Source: JADLCB01 sp964398315
GTDB taxonomy: Bacteria; Planctomycetota; Phycisphaerae; Tepidisphaerales; Tepidisphaeraceae
DNA length: 64,000 bases
Assembly: GCA_964398315.1 (NCBI GenBank)
Contig: CAYNMV010000003.1
Location: 62,001-126,000, forward strand
Direction: 5' to 3'
Numbering within the stretch: position 1 is the first letter of the stretch; each line of letters opens with the position of its first letter. Shown piece after piece: positions 27,957-36,807 of the stretch. The notes beneath the pieces were generated by a model. That model was not told the DNA's origin and ran no database searches. It saw only the letters and a list, made by a program, of their open reading frames with translations. The translations under genes were made by a program, and so were the position numbers.

Positions 27957-29972
27957 ATGGCACACGGGGTTGAGCAGCGCATTGCCTGGCTCAGAGAAGA
28001 GCTTCATCGGCACAACCATCTTTATTATGTCGAAGCCCGGCCGGTCATCTCCGATCGGGAATATGACCAGCTCATGCAGGAGCTGATCGAGCTGGAGCGA
28101 CAGCATCCCGAGCTGATCACGCCGGATTCGCCATCCCAGCGTGTTGGCGGGGATGTCATCGATGCCCTGAAGCCGGTCAAGCACGCCGTGCCGATGATGA
28201 GCATCGACAACACCTACTCCGAGGAGGAGGTGCGGGCGTTCGATGAGCGCGTGCGGCGGGGGCTGGGTGAGGGAGCAAACGTACGCTACGTGCTGGAGCC
28301 AAAAATCGACGGGGCCTCGGTCAGCCTGCGCTACGAGCAGGGGGTGCTGGTCCTGGCCGCCACGCGCGGCCGCGGCAATGTGGGGGATGACATCACTGTC
28401 AACGCCCGCACGATCGGCAGCATCCCGCTGCGATTGCGCCCTGATGGCCACCCGATCCCGCCCATTCTCGAGGTGCGCGGCGAAGTCTACATGGACAATG
28501 AAGACTTCCAGCGCGTCAACAAGGAGATCGAAGCCGAGGGGGAGCAGCCCTACGCCAATCCGCGTAACCTCACCGCCGGCACCCTGCGGCGGCTGGATCC
28601 GAAGATCGTCGCCAAACGCAGATTGCGCTTCCTGGCGCACGGGCTGGGGCAGGTTGAGCCACTGCCTGTTCAGACCTACTGGGAGTGGCTGGAACTGCTG
28701 CGAAGCTGGGGTCTGCCAGTGCCGCGGGAGATTTACCTGGCACACGACATTGAACAGGCTTTGGCTCACATTCGCGCCTTCGCCGAGGTCCGCAAGAAGC
28801 TGCCCTACATGACCGATGGCATGGTGATGAAGGTCGATGCCTTTGACCAGCGCGACAAGCTGGGCACCACCAGCAAGTCGCCGCGCTGGATCATGGCCTA
28901 CAAATACGAAACCGAGCAGCAGCCGACCATTCTCAAGGATGTGCGCTGGCAGGTAGGCAAGGGAGGCAACCTCACACCGGTTGCAGACCTGGAGCCGGTG
29001 TTCATCGGCGGCGTGACCGTTACCCGGGCGACGCTCCACAACATCGACCAGATCAAGCGGCTCGATCTGCACCTGGGTGACACGGTTGTGCTGGAGCGGG
29101 CCGGTGAGGTGATCCCGTATGTGGTTGAGGTGGTGGAGGCCAAGCGGCCCGCAGGGGCCAGGCCGGTCGAGGCGCCGCAGGTGTGTCCCTGCTGCGGGTC
29201 GGCCGTGGAGCGCGAAGCAGATACGCCCTACATCCGCTGCGTGAACCCCGCCTGCCCGGATCAGCTCAAGGAGCGGCTGCGCTGGTTTGCGGGGCGCTCG
29301 CAGATGGATATCGAAGACCTGGGCGAAAAACTCATCGACCAACTGGTCGATCGCGGCCTGGTGAGGACATTTGCCGACCTCTATACGCTCAAGCTCGAAG
29401 ACCTGCTGCAACTGGAGCGGATGGGGGAGAAATCCGCACAGAACGTGCTTGCGGAGATCGACCGCAGCCGCCAGCAGGGGCTGGATCGCCTGCTGGCCGG
29501 GCTGGGCATCCGTCATGTTGGCAACCGCGTGGCCTACGTGCTGGCCAGCGCGTTCGGATCGCTCAATGCGCTCAAGCAGGCAACGCAGGAACAGCTCGCG
29601 GCCATCCACGAGATCGGGGCGATCATCGCCGACAGCGTCTACGATTTTTTCCACAACGAGGCATCACTGGCTGCGGTCGAGGCGTTGCAGCGGGTGGGGG
29701 TGAATCCAACCTTTGAGCAGCCCACCGCGGCCGACCAGCCGCTGCTGGGCCAGACGATCGTTGTCACCGGCACACTGGCACGCATGAAGCGGGATGAGAT
29801 CGAAGCGCTCATCACGAGCCTCGGTGGCAAGGCGGCGGGCTCGGTCAGCAAGAAGACCAGCTTCGTGGTAGCCGGTGAAAACGCAGGCAGCAAGCTCGCC
29901 AAGGCCCAACAGCTCGGTATCGAGGTCATCACCGAGGACCAGTTCCTCCAGCGTATCGGCCGCCAGGTCTAG
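27957..29972 (+). CDS. ligA: NAD-dependent DNA ligase LigA
   Basis: LigA seals nicks in replication and repair using NAD. The 671-residue product is full length. The adenylated lysine is Lys116 in EPKIDGAS, inside the nucleotidyltransferase domain that includes ATRGRGNVGDD. The zinc site is CPCCGSAVE with RCVNPACPDQ (about 410-435), followed by helix-hairpin-helix repeats (GLGIRHVGNRVA) and a C-terminal BRCT domain (about 595-671). ATG 27957 was preferred to one 12 codons earlier because the family begins near HGVEQRIAWLREEL. TAAAAT at 27944-27949 lies only 7 nt before it, so the message may be leaderless. Convergent with purH, with 9 bp between stops. Confidence 0.97.
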   Translation: MAHGVEQRIAWLREELHRHNHLYYVEARPVISDREYDQLMQELIELERQHPELITPDSPSQRVGGDVIDALKPVKHAVPMMSIDNTYSEEEVRAFDERVRRGLGEGANVRYVLEPKIDGASVSLRYEQGVLVLAATRGRGNVGDDITVNARTIGSIPLRLRPDGHPIPPILEVRGEVYMDNEDFQRVNKEIEAEGEQPYANPRNLTAGTLRRLDPKIVAKRRLRFLAHGLGQVEPLPVQTYWEWLELLRSWGLPVPREIYLAHDIEQALAHIRAFAEVRKKLPYMTDGMVMKVDAFDQRDKLGTTSKSPRWIMAYKYETEQQPTILKDVRWQVGKGGNLTPVADLEPVFIGGVTVTRATLHNIDQIKRLDLHLGDTVVLERAGEVIPYVVEVVEAKRPAGARPVEAPQVCPCCGSAVEREADTPYIRCVNPACPDQLKERLRWFAGRSQMDIEDLGEKLIDQLVDRGLVRTFADLYTLKLEDLLQLERMGEKSAQNVLAEIDRSRQQGLDRLLAGLGIRHVGNRVAYVLASAFGSLNALKQATQEQLAAIHEIGAIIADSVYDFFHNEASLAAVEALQRVGVNPTFEQPTAADQPLLGQTIVVTGTLARMKRDEIEALITSLGGKAAGSVSKKTSFVVAGENAGSKLAKAQQLGIEVITEDQFLQRIGRQV

Positions 29973-29981
29973 CGCAGCGCC

Positions 29982-31556
29982 TCAATGCCGGAAGTGCCGC
30001 TCGCCGGTGAGGACCATCACGGCATCGTGCTTATCCACCAGGTCGATGGAGTCCTGGTCGCGCAGCGAGCCGCCGGGGTGGATGATGGCGGTCACGCCGG
30101 CCTCCAGCAGCAGTTGCGGACCATCGGGGAACGGGAAGAACGCATCGCTGGCGGCCACCGCACCGGCTGCGCGATCGCCCGCCTTGCCAATGGCAATTCG
30201 ACAGGCTCCCACGCGGTCCACCTGTCCGCCGCCGACGCCGACCACGCTCTGTTCCCGCGCCAGCGTGATGGCGTTGCTCTTGACGTGCTTGCACGCCAGC
30301 CAGGCGATTTTCAGGTCATTGAGCTGCGCCTCGGTCGGCTGGCGCTTCGAGACAACCTTGAGTGAGCGAGGATTGAAGCCGCGGCTGTCGCGCTCCTGGA
30401 GCAGGAAGCCGCCGGTGATCTTGTGCAGCATCACCTCATCGCGGTCGATCTGGCCGGTCGGGTTCAGCTCGCCGACCTCAAGCAGGCGCACGTTTTTCCA
30501 GCGTGTCCGCAGCAGCTCAAGTGCATCGCGGTCGAAACGGGGCGCAACGATGACTTCCAGCAGCTTGTCGATACCGGTGATCGTCTGGGCGGTGGCCAGG
30601 TCAACCGGATGGTTGAGCGCCACGATCCCGCCGAAGGCCGCCAGCGGGTCGCCGTCGAATGCCTTGCGGAAGGCGGTCGGCAGGTCAGCGGCGGTGGCAT
30701 AGCCGCATGGGGTGGCATGCTTGACGATGCAGACCGTCGGCTCGGGCAGTTCCTTGACCGCGTTGAGCGCGGCATCGGCATCCAGCAGGTTGATATAGCT
30801 CAGCTCCTTGCCGTGCAACTGGGTGGCGTAGGCAACGGACGCTTCATTCGGCCGGCGATCCACCATCAGGGCTGCGCGCTGATGGGGATTTTCACCATAG
30901 CGCAGGTCCATCTGCTTGCGCAGATGGAATACGACCGATCCGCTGTCAATCCGGGCGGTGGAAGACAGGTAATTGGCGATCATCGAGTCGTAGTGGGCGG
31001 TGTGTGCAAAGGCGCGCTGCGCCTGCTTGAGCCGCAGTTCGGCGGTGGTACTGCCGCCGTTCTTGCGCAGGTCGATCAGCACCTCATCATACTGTGCGGG
31101 CGAGGTGACGACGGTGACATAGGCGTGGTTCTTCGACGCGCTGCGGATCATGCTCGGGCCGCCGATGTCGATGTTCTCGATGGCCTCGGCGAACTCCACG
31201 TGCGGCTTGCTGATCGTCTGCTCGAAGGGATAGAGGTTGATGCAGACCAGGTCGATTGGCTGGATGCCATGCTGGTTCATCGCCCGCACGTGCTCGCGAT
31301 TGTCGCGCAGCGCCAGCAGGGCGCCGTGAATCTTGGGATGCAGCGTCTTGACCCGGCCGTCCATCATCTCGGGGAAGCCGGTGATCTCTGAGACATCCTT
31401 GACCTCCAGCCCCAGGTCCCGCAGATAGCGGGCGGTCCCCCCGGTGCTGATGAGTTCCACACCGAACTCCTTCACCAGGGCCTGCGCGAAGGCATCGAGG
31501 CCGGTCTTGTCGGAAACGCTGATCAGGGCACGCTGGATACGAACGCAATCGGGCAT
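29982..31556 (-). CDS. purH: Bifunctional AICAR formyltransferase/IMP cyclohydrolase PurH
   Basis: PurH performs the last two steps of IMP synthesis. The 524-residue product has the N-terminal methylglyoxal-synthase-like cyclohydrolase domain (ELISTGGTARYL, then GFPEMMDGRVKTLHPKIHG) and the C-terminal transformylase domain (LRYGENPHQRA, IVKHATPCGYA, AFGGIVALN, IIHPGGSLRDQD). ATG 31556 is preferred to a TTG six codons upstream because it matches the family start; a GAGGTG lies about 12 nt before it. The usual neighbour purD is absent. Convergent with ligA. Confidence 0.96.
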   Translation of the reverse strand: MPDCVRIQRALISVSDKTGLDAFAQALVKEFGVELISTGGTARYLRDLGLEVKDVSEITGFPEMMDGRVKTLHPKIHGALLALRDNREHVRAMNQHGIQPIDLVCINLYPFEQTISKPHVEFAEAIENIDIGGPSMIRSASKNHAYVTVVTSPAQYDEVLIDLRKNGGSTTAELRLKQAQRAFAHTAHYDSMIANYLSSTARIDSGSVVFHLRKQMDLRYGENPHQRAALMVDRRPNEASVAYATQLHGKELSYINLLDADAALNAVKELPEPTVCIVKHATPCGYATAADLPTAFRKAFDGDPLAAFGGIVALNHPVDLATAQTITGIDKLLEVIVAPRFDRDALELLRTRWKNVRLLEVGELNPTGQIDRDEVMLHKITGGFLLQERDSRGFNPRSLKVVSKRQPTEAQLNDLKIAWLACKHVKSNAITLAREQSVVGVGGGQVDRVGACRIAIGKAGDRAAGAVAASDAFFPFPDGPQLLLEAGVTAIIHPGGSLRDQDSIDLVDKHDAVMVLTGERHFRH

Positions 31557-31898
31557 TGTCAGGTCACACCTCAAGGTTAAAGGGCAGACAGGATACGCGC
31601 TGCGGCGGTTTGCACCAAACGGTGCCGGCGCACAACAGACCGCCGCGAGGCTGATCTTCCGGCCGGACAGGGCGGTTTATGTTGCCCGATCGTGAGGCTG
31701 CGATCGGGAGGACTGCTAACGGCAATGCGCAAAATGACCGGCAGGGGGCGGAAAAAGAGCGACTGAGCCAGCGGGATCGCCTTGAGAAGGGGGAAGGTTG
31801 CCTGCCATGGCTGCCATGCTGGCGAGCGCGTTTGGCACGCGAATTGACGGCTTCTGGGCACATCAGGCTGCTCTCGCACAGGGTTGTCCTGATCTTGC
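31557..31898. other. Gene-free spacer between the TPR-like gene and purH
   Basis: A 342-bp gap between two minus-strand genes. It contains one notable element, an 8-bp palindrome CCCGATCG at 31685-31692 pairing with 31701-31708 across an 8-nt loop, which could be a terminator or operator. Open frames here have no coding character. The purH promoter should lie in this gap but no clear hexamers are visible. Confidence 0.4.
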
Positions 31899-33095
31899 TC
31901 AGGCGCCGATCTCCTCGCGGATGGCACGCTCGCGCAGACGGGGGAGCAACTCGGTCAGGCCCTGGGCCTGGGGAGAGTCGGGATAGCGTTCGATCAGTTC
32001 CTCGGCCAGCTCGATGGCCTCGCTGAGCCGCCGGGCCTTGATCAGCTCCTGGATGCGCAACTCCTGCTCCTGGCGTTCCTCGACATCGGCATTCTCTCGC
32101 AGGAGCGTGATCTGCTCGCGGATGCGGGCCGCCCGGCGGTGATCGGGGAACATATCCAGCAGCCGCTCGGCCTCCGCCCGCGCCCGCCGCCACTGGCGAT
32201 GCTCAATGTGTCCCTTGATCTCGCGGTAGATCCGCTCGGCGGTGTTGTCCCGGAACAGGTTGCGCTCGTTCGTGACGCGCTCGAGCAACTGCCGGGCATC
32301 GGTGCTGTCGGGGTAGTCCGCCGCCAGGCGCTGCACGATCTCCAGCGCTTCATCCCAGCTTCCCAGCGCCATGAGGTCTTCGATTCGGCTGCGGGTGCGG
32401 TCCACCGCCTCATGCTCGGCGTTGGAGCGTGCGATGCGCAGCTCATCCTGAACCTGCCGCAGATCCGCATCATCGGGGAAATCGACCTTGACCAGGTCGA
32501 GCAGGCGCTGGGCTTCGGCCCAGTGGCCGACGGCGATCTCTCCCTGGGCGCGTTTCAGCCGGTCGATCTTGCGGTGCTGGCGGCGGCGCTGCAGCAGTTC
32601 CTGCCGCTGGGCTTCGTTCATCAGGCTGATTTCGCGCACTTCCTCAAGCACCTGCAGGATTTTCTGAGTGGAGGATGTATCCGCCGGCGGCGGGGGAGCG
32701 ATGGTGAAGGGATGGGCCGACTCCCCTGGCTGCGGCTCCAGCGTCTCTTCATCCACCTCACGGCGGGCCATTTCGGTGGCGATGTTGCTTCTCAGCAGGT
32801 TGAACTCATCGCGCAGTTCCAGCAGCAGCTCGCGCATCTCGGAATGTTCGGCTTCGATGGCCGGGGCGACCCGCTGCGGGGCTGGCCGGCGATTCAACAA
32901 CGCTGCCAGTCCCAGCATCGTCAGTCCCAGGCCGATTCCCAGCATCAGCAGGAGTGCCGCCGGCCCCAGCATGGCCAGCATCCCCTCACCCGCCTGCTGG
33001 CCGGTGATGATCCGCAGCACCACCAGTGTCGCCGCCAGGCCCAGCACGATGCCTCCCCCAATCTGCAGCAGGCCGGCGATTCGCTTGTTCTCCAT
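31899..33095 (-). CDS. Membrane protein with TPR-like helical repeats, function unknown
   Basis: A 398-residue protein. Two N-terminal membrane helices (about 8-28 and 39-65) are followed by a charged segment, a Pro-rich linker (about 133-140) and a long helical part. That part holds at least four units of about 40 residues, each ending like WAEAQRLLDLVKVDFPDDADL, WDEALEIVQRLAADYPDSTDA, WRRARAEAERLLDMFPDHRRA and LSEAIELAEELIERYPDSPQA. These look like tetratricopeptide repeats, which hold protein partners. GAGGAG precedes the ATG, and TATAAT lies 25 nt upstream (33121-33126, minus strand). It may scaffold an envelope complex; the partner is unknown. Confidence 0.8.
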   Translation of the reverse strand: MENKRIAGLLQIGGGIVLGLAATLVVLRIITGQQAGEGMLAMLGPAALLLMLGIGLGLTMLGLAALLNRRPAPQRVAPAIEAEHSEMRELLLELRDEFNLLRSNIATEMARREVDEETLEPQPGESAHPFTIAPPPPADTSSTQKILQVLEEVREISLMNEAQRQELLQRRRQHRKIDRLKRAQGEIAVGHWAEAQRLLDLVKVDFPDDADLRQVQDELRIARSNAEHEAVDRTRSRIEDLMALGSWDEALEIVQRLAADYPDSTDARQLLERVTNERNLFRDNTAERIYREIKGHIEHRQWRRARAEAERLLDMFPDHRRAARIREQITLLRENADVEERQEQELRIQELIKARRLSEAIELAEELIERYPDSPQAQGLTELLPRLRERAIREEIGA

Positions 33096-33276
33096 GATGG
33101 CGGCTCCTCGACGATGCGGCCATTATACCTCGCCTCGCCCGCCCGACTCCAATCCGGCCGCAGTTTTCGCTGTGGACATCGCTTCGGCTGAGGGACGGTG
33201 CCGCGCGGCGAAAGGGAACGGGGAAAGGCAAAAGATGCAATCGCTGGTAACCGCTGTCTGACAGGGATCGCTTGAT

Positions 33277-33313
33277 CGAACCCGCGACCGGCCCCGCCGG
33301 GGCGTAAGGGTTC
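33277..33313 (-). terminator. Nested hairpin downstream of the zinc-ribbon gene
   Basis: Outer arms GAACCC (33277-33282) and GGGTTC (33308-33313) enclose an inner GCCCC-GCC-GGGGC hairpin. It lies about 30 nt after the end of the minus-strand gene at 33342 and before the next minus-strand gene, so it may terminate the first. There is no T-run. Confidence 0.4.
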
Positions 33314-33341
33314 ATGTCAGATTGATGCAGCGCGCCTGGAC

Positions 33342-33704
33342 TCAGTCGAACGCCGAAACAGGCGGCGGGATGTGACCGCAGTAAAGGCACTTGCGGTGAC
33401 GGGAGGAAAAGGTGCGCCCGCAGGCGGGGCAGTTGGTGACGGGGCGGGTGATCTTGCCGTCCTCGATGCCATCTTCCAGGTCGAGCTGCCGGATCCGGTC
33501 GAGCAGGTGCTGCTCGGTCAATCCAAGCTGGCCGCGCATGAGTGACCACATCGCCTGGTTGATCAGCAGTAATTTGTCAATCTGCTCCTCCATCAGGCGA
33601 AGGCGATGATGGATGTCGCTGGCGCTGCGCGAGGCGTGGGAAGCGGCTTCTTCCACTTCGCTGATCCGCCGCTGCTGGTGCAGGTTCCACAGTATGTCGA
33701 GCAT
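33342..33704 (-). CDS. Small protein with C-terminal zinc ribbon, function unknown
   Basis: A 120-residue protein. Residues ~10-60 are helical and likely form a coiled coil (HHRLRLMEEQIDKLLLINQ). The end carries a CxxC-x10-CxxC zinc ribbon (CPACGRTFSSRHRKCLYCG, about 92-110). A GGGAGGTGA ribosome site precedes the ATG. Its start lies 61 bp from a parS-like site. A zinc ribbon plus coiled coil suggests a nucleic-acid or protein-binding adaptor, but nothing more specific can be said. Confidence 0.72.
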   Translation of the reverse strand: MLDILWNLHQQRRISEVEEAASHASRSASDIHHRLRLMEEQIDKLLLINQAMWSLMRGQLGLTEQHLLDRIRQLDLEDGIEDGKITRPVTNCPACGRTFSSRHRKCLYCGHIPPPVSAFD

Positions 33705-33765
33705 GAATCACCTCCCGAAATATCACAATCTTGCCATTTCCCGTGCCCAGGTGGCTGGCATGCAG

Positions 33766-33781
33766 TGTTCCACGTGGAACA
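33766..33781. promoter_or_regulatory. Third parS-like ParB binding site
   Basis: A perfect TGTTCCACGTGGAACA, identical to the two sites at 1467-1504, in the spacer between the divergent zinc-ribbon gene and bioA. A degenerate partial match (CGTTCCACGTGGATTG, 34182-34197) inside bioA is probably chance. Confidence 0.8.
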
Positions 33782-33870
33782 ATGCACCATACCCGTGCCA
33801 TCGTGCCTGGCGAGTGAAAATCCGGGTCAACTTTCGAACGCCCATCGGTGCGCGTATTCTGCGGTGTTCC

Positions 33871-35286
33871 ATGCAGATGTACACCACTGAGCAACTTCGC
33901 GATATGGACCGCCGCCACGTCTGGCACCCCTTCACGCATATGAAGCTGTGGCTGGCGGACGAGCCGCTGGTGATCGTGGCGGCTGAGGGGATGGAGCTCA
34001 TCGATTCGGATGGCCGGCGTTATCTCGACGGTGTCTCATCCCTCTGGTGCAACGTCCACGGCCACCGCGTGCCGGAGATCGATGCCGCGGTGCGCACCCA
34101 ACTCGATAAAGTGGCACACACAACCATGCTCGGCCTGGCCAGTGAGCCGGCCATCATCCTGGCGGATCGGCTCCTGCGGATCGTTCCACGTGGATTGAGC
34201 AAGGTCTTTTACAGCGATGCCGGCGCCACCGCGACTGAGATCGCCTTCAAGCTTGCGGTGCAGTACTGGCACAACATCGGCCAGCCGCAGAAAACGGAGT
34301 TCATCGGCCTGGCCGAGGCATACCACGGTGATACCACCGGCGCCATGTCGGTCGGGCGGACCGCGGCATTTCACAAGCCGTATTTTCCGCTGCTGTTCAA
34401 GGTGCACTACGCACCGACGCCATTCGTATATCGATGGGATCAGTACCAACCAGGAAGCGATCTGCCAGCCGCGGAACAGCCGCTACCGGCCGATTCACAA
34501 CCCACCACGAGCAGCGAGGCGCTTGCGGTCAGGGATCAGTGCCTGGCGGAGATGGAGCGCATTCTCGAAGCCCATCACCATACCATCGCCGCAGTTTGCG
34601 TTGAGCCCGTTGTGCAGGGGGCCGCGGGGATGATCGTGCAGCCGCCGGGCTACCTGGCTGGTGTGCGGGCGCTGTGCGACAAGTACGGTGTCCTGCTGAT
34701 CTGTGATGAGGTGGCCACCGGCTTCGGACGCACGGGCCGCATGTTCGCATGCGAGCACGAGAACGTCCGGCCGGACCTGATGTGCGTCGCCAAGGGGATT
34801 TCGGGCGGCTACCTGCCGCTGGCGGCTACATTCGCCACGCAGCAGATTTTCGACGCCTTTCTCGGCGAGCCATGGGAGGGCAAGACTTTCTTCCATGGCC
34901 ATACCTATACCGGCAACCCGCTCGCTTGCGCCGCCGCCCTGGCTTCGCTCGATCTTTTCGAGAAGCACGACCTGGTCAACCAGGCCGACACCAGGGCACG
35001 TGCGCTGTCGGCGATGCTGGATGAGCTGCGCGAGCTGCCACACGTTGGCGACATCCGCCAGAAAGGGCTGATGGTGGGGATCGAACTGGTGGCAGATCGC
35101 ACGACGAAGAAGCCCTTCGATCCCCGGCAGCGCATCGGGGCGGCGGTTTGCGCTGCGGTGCGCAACCATGGCGTCATCATCCGTCCGCTGGGTGATGTGC
35201 TGGTGCTGATGCCGCCACTGGCGATGGGGGTGGATGACATGAGGCGAATTGTCGATGCCGTCAGGATCGAGGTGGCGAAGCTGTAA
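33871..35286 (+). CDS. bioA: Adenosylmethionine-8-amino-7-oxononanoate aminotransferase BioA
   Basis: BioA is the PLP enzyme that converts KAPA to DAPA in biotin synthesis, using S-adenosylmethionine as amino donor. The 471-residue product has HVWHPFTHMK near the start, SSLWCNVHGH, the cofactor-binding aspartate in LLICDEVATGFGRTG, and the PLP lysine in CVAKGISGGYLPLAA. An Ala/Pro/Ser-rich insert of about 20 residues (near 195-215) is unusual but lies in a surface loop. ATG 33871 or 33877 could be the start; the long upstream frame crosses the parS site and is rejected. TATTCT at 33855-33860 with TTTCGA 17 bp upstream may be the promoter. bioD follows after 18 bp. Confidence 0.95.
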   Translation: MQMYTTEQLRDMDRRHVWHPFTHMKLWLADEPLVIVAAEGMELIDSDGRRYLDGVSSLWCNVHGHRVPEIDAAVRTQLDKVAHTTMLGLASEPAIILADRLLRIVPRGLSKVFYSDAGATATEIAFKLAVQYWHNIGQPQKTEFIGLAEAYHGDTTGAMSVGRTAAFHKPYFPLLFKVHYAPTPFVYRWDQYQPGSDLPAAEQPLPADSQPTTSSEALAVRDQCLAEMERILEAHHHTIAAVCVEPVVQGAAGMIVQPPGYLAGVRALCDKYGVLLICDEVATGFGRTGRMFACEHENVRPDLMCVAKGISGGYLPLAATFATQQIFDAFLGEPWEGKTFFHGHTYTGNPLACAAALASLDLFEKHDLVNQADTRARALSAMLDELRELPHVGDIRQKGLMVGIELVADRTTKKPFDPRQRIGAAVCAAVRNHGVIIRPLGDVLVLMPPLAMGVDDMRRIVDAVRIEVAKL

Positions 35287-35304
35287 AACGATACAATCAT
35301 CCGC

Positions 35305-36042
35305 ATGCTGCCAACCACGCGATCCGCTATCCCCGGGCTTTTTGTCACCGGCACCGACACCGGCGTCGGCAAGACCGTTATCACCGGGGCAATCGCGGCA
35401 TGGTTTTCCCGGCGGGGGATGCGGGTGGGGGTCAGCAAGCCGATCGCCACCGGCTGTGTGAAACGGCGCGAGGGGTGGATCTCGGAAGATGCGGAGTTCC
35501 TTGCTGCCGCGGGGGATGTGGCGTTTCCGCTGGATGTGATCTGTCCGCAGCGCTTCATCGAACCGCTGGCGCCCGCACTGGCGGCCGAGCGCGAAGGCCG
35601 TACGATCGACTGGGGGGCGGTGCAGCGCGCCCTGGCGATCCAGTCAGCGGCGGCGGATGTGCTGCTGGTTGAGGGTGTCGGTGGGGTCATGGTTCCGCTG
35701 GATCGGGAGAACACGGTGCTCGATCTGGCGCGTGCCCTCGGGCTGCCGGCAGTGGTGGTAGCCCGGGCGGGACTGGGGACGATCAATCACACGCTGCTCA
35801 CCATCGCCGCCCTGCGCGCTGGGGGGGTGAGCGTGGCGGGGGTGGTCATCAACGGCTACCCCGCCGAGGCGCCGAGCATCGCCGAGGAGACCAATCCGCG
35901 GGCGATCGAAAAGTGGGGAAAAGCTCCTGTTCTATGCATCGTGCCCCGCGCTGGAGCGCCGCTGCGGCCGCAGCTTACCCCTGACATCCATGCGGCCATT
36001 GAGACGGTGGACTGGTCAATGCTGCTCGGCCGGGGAGGATAG
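35305..36042 (+). CDS. bioD: Dethiobiotin synthetase BioD
   Basis: BioD closes the ureido ring of biotin by ATP-dependent carboxylation of DAPA, the step after BioA. The 245-residue product has the P-loop FVTGTDTGVGKTVITG (about 13-28), the KPIATG substrate lysine region, and VEGVGGVMVPLDRE. The start lies 18 bp after bioA, yet TACAAT at 35292-35297 only 7 nt before the ATG could give an internal promoter with a leaderless message. bioB and bioF are not in the window, so the biotin genes are split. Confidence 0.95.
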   Translation: MLPTTRSAIPGLFVTGTDTGVGKTVITGAIAAWFSRRGMRVGVSKPIATGCVKRREGWISEDAEFLAAAGDVAFPLDVICPQRFIEPLAPALAAEREGRTIDWGAVQRALAIQSAAADVLLVEGVGGVMVPLDRENTVLDLARALGLPAVVVARAGLGTINHTLLTIAALRAGGVSVAGVVINGYPAEAPSIAEETNPRAIEKWGKAPVLCIVPRAGAPLRPQLTPDIHAAIETVDWSMLLGRGG

Positions 36043-36266
36043 GCCCGCCGGTGCATGCGCTGCGCCGTGCCTGGTCAGCCATCGCCCGCTGCGCACCGCG
36101 GCAGGTGGGCGTCACTTTGCAGCGGCGGCAGGCGAACCGCTCCGATCGTCATATCCGTTACAACCCTCACCATCGCACCAGCTACCGGCAGGCGCAGTGA
36201 TCGGGCTGTCGCCAGGCGAGGGATTATTGGTCCCCGTAAGTTGTAAAGTGCTATAACCTGCGGGTT

Positions 36267-36419
36267 ATGAAGACCCTGCGGTTTCTGCCGCTCACATTCC
36301 TCGCCGGCGTCCATGGATTTGCCCTGTTTGCGCCCTACCTCGCCGTCTTCCTTGCGTTGGCGCATTGGGCACGCCGCCCCAAGCGCCAGCCTGTGCTGGT
36401 TGCCGTCCCCGTTGTGTAA
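36267..36419 (+). CDS. Possible 50-aa membrane protein
   Basis: A short frame from ATG 36267 to TAA encodes a 50-residue peptide with a hydrophobic stretch (FLPLTFLAGVHGFALFAPYL, continuing for about 10 residues) followed by WARRPKRQ, as expected for a single-span protein with a positive inner end. TATAAC (36252-36257) lies 9 nt before the ATG, with TTGGTC 19 bp further upstream. There is no ribosome site. No family is recognised. Confidence 0.4.
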   Translation: MKTLRFLPLTFLAGVHGFALFAPYLAVFLALAHWARRPKRQPVLVAVPVV

Positions 36420-36564
36420 GTCGTGTAAACAGCGACTGACGCTCACCCGATTGCGCGGGAAAGCAGTGCCCCTTTTTCCTCCTGATGCGGAACGGCAACC
36501 ATCGCAGCCGACCGTCATCCAGAGTGTGCTGGGGGATTCCTTTCGGATTATTGCGTTGTGGGTA

Positions 36565-36705
36565 TCAGGGCGGGGGGAAGAGTGTGCGGAACCAGTTACT
36601 GGTGTAAATCGCGGGCATCCAGTTGGCCAGGATCAGCAGGACGATCAGCGCCACGAGCAGCGCGTGGGCCAGGGTGAGAAGGAGGATGCGCAGGATTCGT
36701 TTCAT
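36565..36705 (-). CDS. Possible 46-aa membrane protein
   Basis: From ATG at 36705 the peptide starts MKRILRILLLTLAHALLVAL and continues hydrophobic to residue ~30, ending with a short aromatic and proline-rich tail. Positive residues at the front and a single helix suggest a small inner-membrane protein. It lies 102 bp downstream of the lipoprotein gene on the same strand and may be co-transcribed with it. The in-frame upstream extension (15 codons) has no ribosome site. Function unknown. Confidence 0.45.
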   Translation of the reverse strand: MKRILRILLLTLAHALLVALIVLLILANWMPAIYTSNWFRTLFPPP

Positions 36706-36807
36706 GACGGGAATGACTCGAATCGTCCCGCCACCGGCGGCCTGTGTCAATCGCCCGCCCTGGCACTGAACACACCATACCCGTCCGGCATGCCGGGGCG
36801 GTGCCGA

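Noticed and set aside
33613..33870. An 86-codon N-terminal extension of bioA
   Set aside because: It crosses the parS site and the opposite zinc-ribbon gene and bears no resemblance to BioA; the family starts at about 33871.
34182..34197. A fourth parS-like sequence (CGTTCCACGTGGATTG)
   Set aside because: The right arm is degenerate and the bases encode conserved BioA residues, so it is probably chance.
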